A stretch of DNA of 64,000 bases, from NCBI GenBank assembly GCA_036936605.1, contig JAUPFV010000002.1, positions 316,588,893 through 316,652,892 of the forward strand, given 5' to 3'. This document shows, in pieces, positions 57,487 through 64,000 of this stretch (positions within the stretch are counted from its first letter, which is position 1; every line of letters starts with the position of its first letter). The stretch is from Limnanthes douglasii subsp. nivea. Lineage: Eukaryota > Streptophyta > Magnoliopsida > Brassicales > Limnanthaceae. Below the pieces are notes generated by a model. It ran no database searches. It was not told the origin of the DNA and saw only the letters and a list, made by a program, of their open reading frames with translations. A program made the translations under genes and the position numbers.

Positions 57487-57610
57487 TTTGTACGAAATGT
57501 GAAACCATAATAAAATAAAATGTGAAATGCGAATCAAGTGTTAATTTTTTTTGTGCATAAGTGTGTAATGTGAAGTCAGAATATACGAAATGTGAAACAA
57601 TATTAAAACA
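55600..57610. repeat. Repeat unit F2: gene-like leader plus degenerate GAAATGCGAAA array
   Basis: Second copy of the unit at 42221-44010. Before the array, 55735-55840 reads TFFIFLLSSTIVLSLANPEARVDDAN in part, a signal-peptide-like stretch that stops at TAG near 55840. A second coding-like block follows (GEGKPKLLDEIKPPSTKELW). From about 56160 to 57605 the DNA is the GAAATGCGAAA-type array, longer than in F1, with an (ATA)n run at about 57450-57483. No family is recognised. Confidence 0.7.
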
Positions 57611-60600
57611 AGATGGAAGACTGGAACAAAAAAGCTTTTGAGAATGTGTTTGATTCAATTAAAAACTCTGAAGAAGAAATCAATCACAGAAAGACTAATT
57701 ATTAAGCTTCCTTCTCTACTGATGATAAATCCCTGCTTGAGGAGGCTAAGAAAAATCACATTTTACTTATTGACAGAGAAGAGTCTTATTGGAGACAAAT
57801 ATCTCACTATTCCTGGCTTAAGGACAGTGATATGAACACTGTTTCCTATCATAATTTCGTAAAGAAAAGGCAAAGAAAAACACAATAAGCAGATTTAAGG
57901 ATGATGATCAATGGTTAACCTCTCAGACTTACCATCAGTAACTCTCCCGTTAACTATTTTCATTCTATTTTATCTTTTAACTTTTGTGATGACAGTACAA
58001 TTGGCTTAATGGATCTGATTCTAAAGCTAGTCAAAGATGAAGATAACTCCAGCCTCCCGGTCATTCCTAAAAAGAATAAATTACATAACACTATTAATTC
58101 TCTTAGCTCTGTTTACGCAACAGGTCCTCATGGTTTCAACGGTGAATTCTACAAGAAATGCTGGCCAATTATCAACACTGATCTATGTGAAGCTATCCAT
58201 GGGATCTTAAAGGTTACCAACTCCCAACTGGTATTCAAGCCACCGCAATCTTCCTTATTCCTAAGACTACTCATCCTAATACCTGGCAAGAGTTCAGACC
58301 GATTAGTTTAACTACTATGCTTAGCAGAATAATAGGAAAAATCGTCAACAACAGGGTTGCTGCTATTTTGCCTCACCTCATTTATGAAGAGCAAGGTGCC
58401 TTTGCCAGATGAAGAAGTATTCATGAAACTATTCTAATTTCCCAGGAGCTCTGTTGTGATCTAAACTCTAAAAATAGAGGAAGCAATTTTATTCTTAAGA
58501 CAGACATGACCAAAGCTTTTGACAAGCTCAACCACAGTTTTTTTTTTAAAATTTTGATTCTTTTGGTTTCAGTACTAATGTTGTCTCTTTGATCAACATA
58601 TGTATAAGTAATATTCAATCCTCCATCATAATCAATGGCGAAATGAATGATTTCTTCAACAACACTCAAGGGCTGAGACAAGGAGACCCAGTGTCTCCCA
58701 GTCTCTTTATTTTGGTCAAGGAATATCTGATAAGAGGGATTAAGAAGATATCTAATGATAATCCTAGATCAAGTTTCAAGACTAGAGGTAATATCAATAT
58801 TGTTTGCCTAGCGTTTGCTGACGATTTCATGATTTTCAACAATGGTGCGGAATCAACTATTCCACAAATTCAAAACTTTCCAAGTCACTATAAGAGAGTC
58901 TCTCGAAAGTTGGTAAACAACACTAAATCCAAGATAATTGTCCCTCACAACATGACAGCTCAGAGAATATACACAGTGGAAAAGATCTTGAAATTCAAAC
59001 ACATTAACTTACCCTTTAAGTATATTGGCTCACCCATAGCTGCCTCAATCAGAATATCTACATGGTTTCCAAGATAAGAAGCAAAATCTTTAAATATGAC
59101 AAAACTGCTCTCTCATTTGCTGGAAGATTTATGTTGATCCAATCTATTTTATCTGCTATCCCAATTCCTTTTTCAGCATACTAGTCTTCCCAACTCTGTA
59201 ATAGTAAAGATTGAAAAAATTTACAATAAATTCTTATGGGGGAATAAAGATAACAAGCATACAATTACTTGGTCTAAATGGGAAATGATTTGTAAGAGTC
59301 GTGAGAAGGCAAGTCTCAACTTGAAGAAACTGGATGATGTGCAGTTCATATACTCTTTGAAGCTATGGTTTACATTTAGAGTTCAGAAAACATTATAGGA
59401 AAAACTTACTGCCTCTATATACTGCAATAAAATTTGCCCATCCTAGCCCCTTCCCCTTTAAAAAAAACAAAAATCTGGGCTATGATTATACAAGTCAGGG
59501 ACATAACTGAGAAACACATCTTTTATAGTACTAGATATGGTAACATGGACTTTTGGCTCGATAGTTGGTGGTCAGACAAACCATTCATCTAATTCAGGGA
59601 TATTGATGATAGAAGTTGGCTTTGGAATGCAAACAGAGACAAAGTCAACAACTTTTGGGCGAATGGAGCCTGAAATCTAGACAGACTAAAATCCACAATT
59701 ACTACTACTCAAATTAATAAAATAAAAGCCATATCTCTGAGCAATGTACCTGATACGATTCTCTGGCCTCTCTTCTCTGATGGCTCCTTTAGTTGTAAAT
59801 AAACCTGGAATGCCATTAAACAAAAGTACAATAAATCCAACTTGTAAGCCAAAACTTCGAATGTTGTTACACCGAGGAAATGTTGGTTCCTTCTATGAAG
59901 GGGGCTCTTCTTAACTGGATCCCAACAGATTCTATCCTGCAAATGAATCATTTTCAACTCGCTCCCAATTGTCTATTCTGTAGCAATGAAGAAACAACTC
60001 ATCATACAATGGTCCAGTGCCATCAATCTTGGTGTACTTGGGTCTTCTTCAGCTTTTTATTCGAGATTCATATCTTTCCCAACATGAATCTCCCCCATCT
60101 CATAAGAACGTGGTACTGGTGTACTTCTAAACATTGTGACATCCGTACGACTCTTCCTTCTATAATTACTTGGGAAATCTGGGGGCTGCTCGCAACAAGA
60201 AGAAGCATCATAATCAGAACGTTAGTTCTTCCACAATCATCAACCATGTAATGTTTATTCTTTCTGGTCTTGACTCTACTAAGCTGCTAAAAAACTCTCA
60301 TCCGGGGGAAGGATTTTAAAGCCTCTTTGAGCTTGGGATGCGTAAATCACCATAGAAACTTCAGAATGCAATTATTCCTCAAGTGGAAGAATCCAAAAGC
60401 GAACTGTTTCAAATTAAACACTGATGGTGCTTGTGACATTTCTGGAGAAGTTAACGGTGGCGGTCTTGTTCGAAATCGTGAAGGGACAATCATCCTGGGC
60501 TTTAGTAGACTGCATGGGAAGAACCTCCCCTTCATTGCAGAATGCAGAGCCCTTTTTGACGGTTTTCGAATTTGTCGAATGTTGAATATTATAAATCTAG

Positions 60601-60782
60601 ACATTGAAGTCGACTCTGAAATCCTGGTGAACTTATTGCTTCATGGAAAATCAATGTGGTACTTGGATCCAATAATAAGTTGTTGTAGGATACTCATCCA
60701 TCCATCCATGGACATCAACCACATATACCGTGAACAGAATTACGCGATCAACTGGATATCCAAGCAAACTTTAAAGGAATGA
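57611..60782 (+). pseudogene. LINE ORF2: RT, zf-RVT and RNase H, with stops and shifts
   Basis: MEDWNKKAFENVFDSIKN and ESYWRQISHYSWLKDSDMNT (57611-57850) are the linker before RT. RT blocks: FRPISLTTMLSRIIGKI (about 58295), TDMTKAFDKLNH (about 58500), LRQGDPVSPSLFIL (about 58670) and CLAFADDFMIF (about 58805, with catalytic ADD). The zinc-binding domain at 59880-60050 has CLFCSNEETTHHTMVQC. RNase H at 60327-60782 has KLNTDGACDISGEVNGGGLV, AECRALFDGF and EVDSEILV, so its first Asp, Glu and second Asp are visible. Several stops and shifts (for example near 58412 and 58590) inactivate it. An RNase H after RT is known in part of the plant L1 lineages. Confidence 0.85.
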
Positions 60783-61141
60783 AATAAGATGAACTTCAAT
60801 CAAAATGACTCTCCTAATCCGTTGTGAGCGATTGCTCTGCTCGGAAGCATGGAGATCGGCTACTTAAGGTCTAGCTCTGATTAACGATGTCTAGTGTTCT
60901 ATTTGATTCTTCTCAAGGTACTTGCCTCCGTATCTGCTTCTATTTGATGTAATCGGCTCCTTCAGCTTTTTCTCCAAATTTAACTTAGCTCTCCTCTGGC
61001 TCAAAAAGCTCAATGGCGTTCCCTCCGTTTCGAAATTTGAATTTCTTACTCTCAGTCTTTGAAGTTTTCGTAGTTTTTCAATGTAGTCTTTGTAACTCCA
61101 TTTTTTATCAATAAAGGCAATTCAACTTTAGAGAAAAAAAA
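57611..61141 (+). mobile_element. 5'-truncated L1-type LINE
   Basis: It begins mid ORF2 between endonuclease and RT. It includes RT, a zinc-binding RT-associated domain and a C-terminal RNase H, and ends with AATAAA (61110-61115) and a short oligo-A run (61133-61141). 5' truncation and a 3' A-run are typical of target-primed reverse transcription. A target duplication was not found by eye. Confidence 0.88.
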
Positions 61142-61762
61142 TAGTATATCATATATATATCAAAGAATCGGGATAATATTCCAAATTAAATTCTTAATGG
61201 ATTAACTTGTCGACTAAAAAATATATTTATCTTAATCCAAAACTTATAAAACGTAAAATGAGACTCTATCTAGAAAATGATTACACTTGTAAAAGTAGCT
61301 CATTAGCCCGTTAGCATTATCCATCTATTATATAGCCTTCCAAAATTTATTAAATTTAGAATTTACTAATTAACTTTTTCTCTTAATTTTCTAAAAAATA
61401 TTAGTATTCCAGACGCCACAAATTTAATTATTGTTGAGAATCGTGTAGGAAAACCAAAAGGCACGCGAATTTATGTTCTTGCGCACACACGAATACCTAA
61501 TGTTACTTTAAACCCCCAACAAAATTGCCAACACACGGTAAATGTCGATGGCAGCAAACTTAATTTCTTGCGAAGAACAGCTTGGTTAGTACTTAGTAGT
61601 ATTATGACTCTCTTCTTTCTCCAAAGTGAAATTGTGTTTTTTAGTTTATAGACGTTGGCGGTTCGCATGCCAATGATTTTTTCCCCCTCATATTTTGTGT
61701 TTTTTAATTCCAAGTGATACATTAAGCTAAGCTACTGGTTTTATATTTTGTCTCTACTTTAA
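61142..61762. other. AT-rich stretch before the MATH gene
   Basis: It may hold an upstream exon and the promoter of the MATH-domain gene, since the first recognisable exon starts at an acceptor-like CTTTAAG at 61762. No ATG-bearing exon could be identified. No transposon ends were seen. Confidence 0.35.
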
Positions 61763-63262
61763 GGAATAATTCGAACAAAGAGAGATCTACCACCAGCTCA
61801 TTACACTTTCAAAATTCAGTCTTTCTCTTCGCTTATTAACTTAAAAACGGATTATGCGGAATCCAGCGACTTTGAAGTTGACAACTACAAATGGTAACTT
61901 GTTTTTAGTGTCCATTATGTTTGCAGTTCTCTGGTTAACTTTATATTTGAATAAAAATGTAGGACACTGTTGTTTTACCCGAATGGCAATAAGAAAAGGA
62001 ACAGTGAAGGACATGTGTCGATGTATTTAGTATTTGCTGAATCTAACGAGCCTTCTGATGGATGGGAAGTTGGTGTCAATTATAGATTTCTGGTGTATAA
62101 TCAGATTCAAGACAAGTACTTTACTATTGAAGGTACACTACGACAGATTTAATTTTTTTGATAAATGTACGTTTAAGAAATGTATCGTTAATATACTTGT
62201 CTTTGCAGATGGTGGTGGAAGGACAAAGCGTTTCTATAAGATGAAGACTGAATGGGGAATCGATAAGTTATTGCCTCTTGAGTTTTTTAAAGACCCTTCA
62301 AATGGGTGTCTCGTAGACGATTGCTGTATCTTGGGTGCTGAGATTTCAGTTATCAAATCTAATGGTTGTGGAGAATGCTTGTCATTCACCAACCTTGTTT
62401 CCAACAACACCTTCAGTTGGAAGATTCATAACTTTGCAACACTTACTTTAGAGTGTTGTAGATCCGAGACTTTTGTTATGGGGGCACGAAAGTGGTATGT
62501 TGCTTTGAAGTTCGGTTTATAGGTCTCATTAATTTCAAGTGCTTGAATATTGTTGTTTCTCCTATTTGATTTCCAGGAATTTATTGATTTATCCCAGAGG
62601 AATCAAGAAAGAAGATAAAAGCTTGTCATTGTACTTAGAACTACAGGATGACCCAGCTCTGGGATCTTGAAAAGTTTATGTCGAATACGTATTAAAGCTA
62701 AAGGGTCACATGGAAGCCCCGGAAGCCCCTGACATCGGGTTTTCTGGTTTGTGTCTTCTCTATCTAACATACTCTTAGAAAATTTGATATTTTAAATAGT
62801 AGGAAAAAAATATAGATTGAATATAAAAAACAAGCAAATAAAATATTTTCAAAGAGTGGGAGTGTAATAAAAAAATACTATACATATTCTTATTATAAAT
62901 AAAATATATAAATTTGAAATTTTCGTTTAAATTATTTGTTGGAACGCCGATTTGCAGAGTAATAGTTATTTAACTTTAACTATCTTTTGAAGAGTCTCTT
63001 GGGCTGCTCTTAACAAAATTAAAATAAAATGATTTTAGTCCCAGTTGGAACCTCTTGAGCACTGTGTAGCTCAGATTTTGCATGTTCTATAACTCATCCA
63101 TATCTATATTGCAGGCGCCGGTTATTTTTCTTTCCCAAACAATTATTGGGTTGCGATCGGCTTATTGATTTGAATCTGCTTTCTAAGGGTTACATAAAGG
63201 AAAATGCTTTGGTGGCTGAAGTCAAGTTTGATGCGGTGTCAAATGTTGAAGATCTTTCATAA
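61763..63262 (+). pseudogene. MATH-domain (TRAF-like) gene, probably a pseudogene
   Basis: Exons 61763-61893, 61963-62132, 62209-62494, 62577-about 62746 and 63115-63262 have GT-AG borders. Phases fit for the first four. The product starts in RDLPPAHYTFKIQSFSSL and has two MATH domains. The first has DFEVDNYKW, LLFYPNGNKK, GWEVGVNYRF and WGIDKLLPLEFF to GCLVDDCCILGAE. The second starts FSWKIHNFATL and has NLLIYPRGIK. This is the plant TRAF-like family with tandem MATH domains, thought to mediate protein binding. In the second domain TGA at 62668-62670 interrupts LGS/KVYVEYVLKLKG, and the phase of the last junction does not fit the obvious donor. The end GYIKENALVAEVKFDAVSN is typical. No start exon was found. 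It could still yield a truncated protein. Confidence 0.7.
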
Positions 63263-64000
63263 GTCTTTAAGTTTCTTTCTGCAGTGGATATAGTTTTCTG
63301 CAAAGCATCAACCACCAAATAAGGGCAAGTGCAATTAAACTGTTGTTTCTGCTTTCTAATTTTCTATTGCTTTCCAGAATGAACGAATTACTTCTTTGCT
63401 TTATGTTTATTTGGCTCCAATTGTTTATTAATGGATAATTTTATTTTTAAAGGTATTTAGATACTTCGAAATGAAATATAAAGGTTAAAAAATATAACTT
63501 TAAATGATACTACAAAGTACAAACAAAAGGAAAAGGGCAATAATTACATATCACACAAATTTATTGGTTTGGTTTCGTAATAAAAATATGCAGTTTGTGA
63601 GCATTTTTATTTAAAATTGTTTGCATTTGATACACATATTAATCGGTAACATCAATATAGGGTTAGGTTACGTTATTGTTCCAGGTCGTTTAAGTTATCT
63701 AAAGAAGGTATTATTTGTTTTGGGCTAGACTAAAATGAGATCCGTTTTCTTTATAGTGAGACCCGGTTATAGTGAGACCTGATTTGACTATGACGAGACC
63801 CCTTTTATTTACAAAAATGCCATCGATATAAATACAAAAATTTCCAAATTTTACAATTTTCTTTCTTCGAAAACCCTAATTCTCTCTGACCCAATATTTG
63901 AAAATGCTAGATATTTAAAATCCAACTGCATAGACTTGTTAAAGTATGAATTCTCTACACCATTTTGCTATTTTTTAAAAATTTGGATCTATATTTGTAG
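63263..64000. other. Right edge: AT-rich stretch with telo-box
   Basis: No open gene is visible. Near 63755-63800 the words ATAGTGAGACC and close forms repeat three times. AAACCCTAA at 63872-63880, followed by TTCTCTCT, is a telo-box plus pyrimidine tract as seen in the 5' leaders of many plant housekeeping genes. A gene may begin right of the window. Confidence 0.35.

Noticed and set aside
57238..57658. Hydrophobic minus-strand frames in the F2 array
   Set aside because: They are translations of the GAAATGCGAAA array and an (ATA)n run; the same type appears at 43081-43299 and 56293-56550.

Overview
The window is nuclear DNA from a flowering plant, most probably a eudicot. It is AT-rich, its genes have introns with GT-AG borders, and the protein families are plant ones: a two-domain WRKY factor, a plant TRAF-like/MATH protein, Ty3/gypsy retrotransposons of the Tat type, Ty1/copia elements, an L1-type LINE with an RNase H tail, Tourist-like and hAT-like DNA elements. 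The species cannot be named from the sequence. About three quarters of the window is transposon sequence.

Layout. 1-5352 is the right part of a Tat-type gypsy element (A): pol end, an antisense gene interrupted by a hAT-like insertion, and the 3' LTR. 5353-9650 is gene-poor, with a 1.1-kb inverted-repeat element and a probable copia LTR. 10482-13000 is a five-exon DNA-3-methyladenine glycosylase I family gene (+). 14029-16652 is a five-exon group I WRKY gene (-), convergent with it. Each gene holds one Tourist-like MITE in its fourth intron. 17.8-18.5 kb is a decayed MULE transposase.

21.6-39.7 kb is a nest. An old plus-strand gypsy element (B) was cut in its gag by a young, nearly complete element (C, 23836-34463) with two 329-nt LTRs and a perfect AGCAT target duplication. 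Fused to its right is a decayed minus-strand gypsy copy (D). 40.2-41.9 kb is copia debris (E). 42.2-44.0 kb and 55.6-57.6 kb are two copies of an unusual repeat (F1, F2): a gene-like leader and a long degenerate array based on GAAATGCGAAA. 44.2-51.2 kb is a second member (G) of the element A family, whose LTR abuts the gag of a decayed copia (H, to 55.3 kb). 57.6-61.1 kb is a 5'-truncated LINE. 61.8-63.3 kb is a MATH-domain gene with an in-frame stop, probably a pseudogene.

The most interesting biology is in the gypsy elements. All three copies that keep the region (A, C, G) carry a long gene on the opposite strand between pol and the 3' LTR. That gene has a 73-83 nt intron at an equivalent place in each. 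In both copies that keep the protease/reverse transcriptase boundary (C and D), the two are joined in frame through a UAG followed by CAA UUA or CAG UUA, the context known for UAG readthrough in tobamoviruses. Element C also carries a four-copy 85-bp tandem repeat just after pol.
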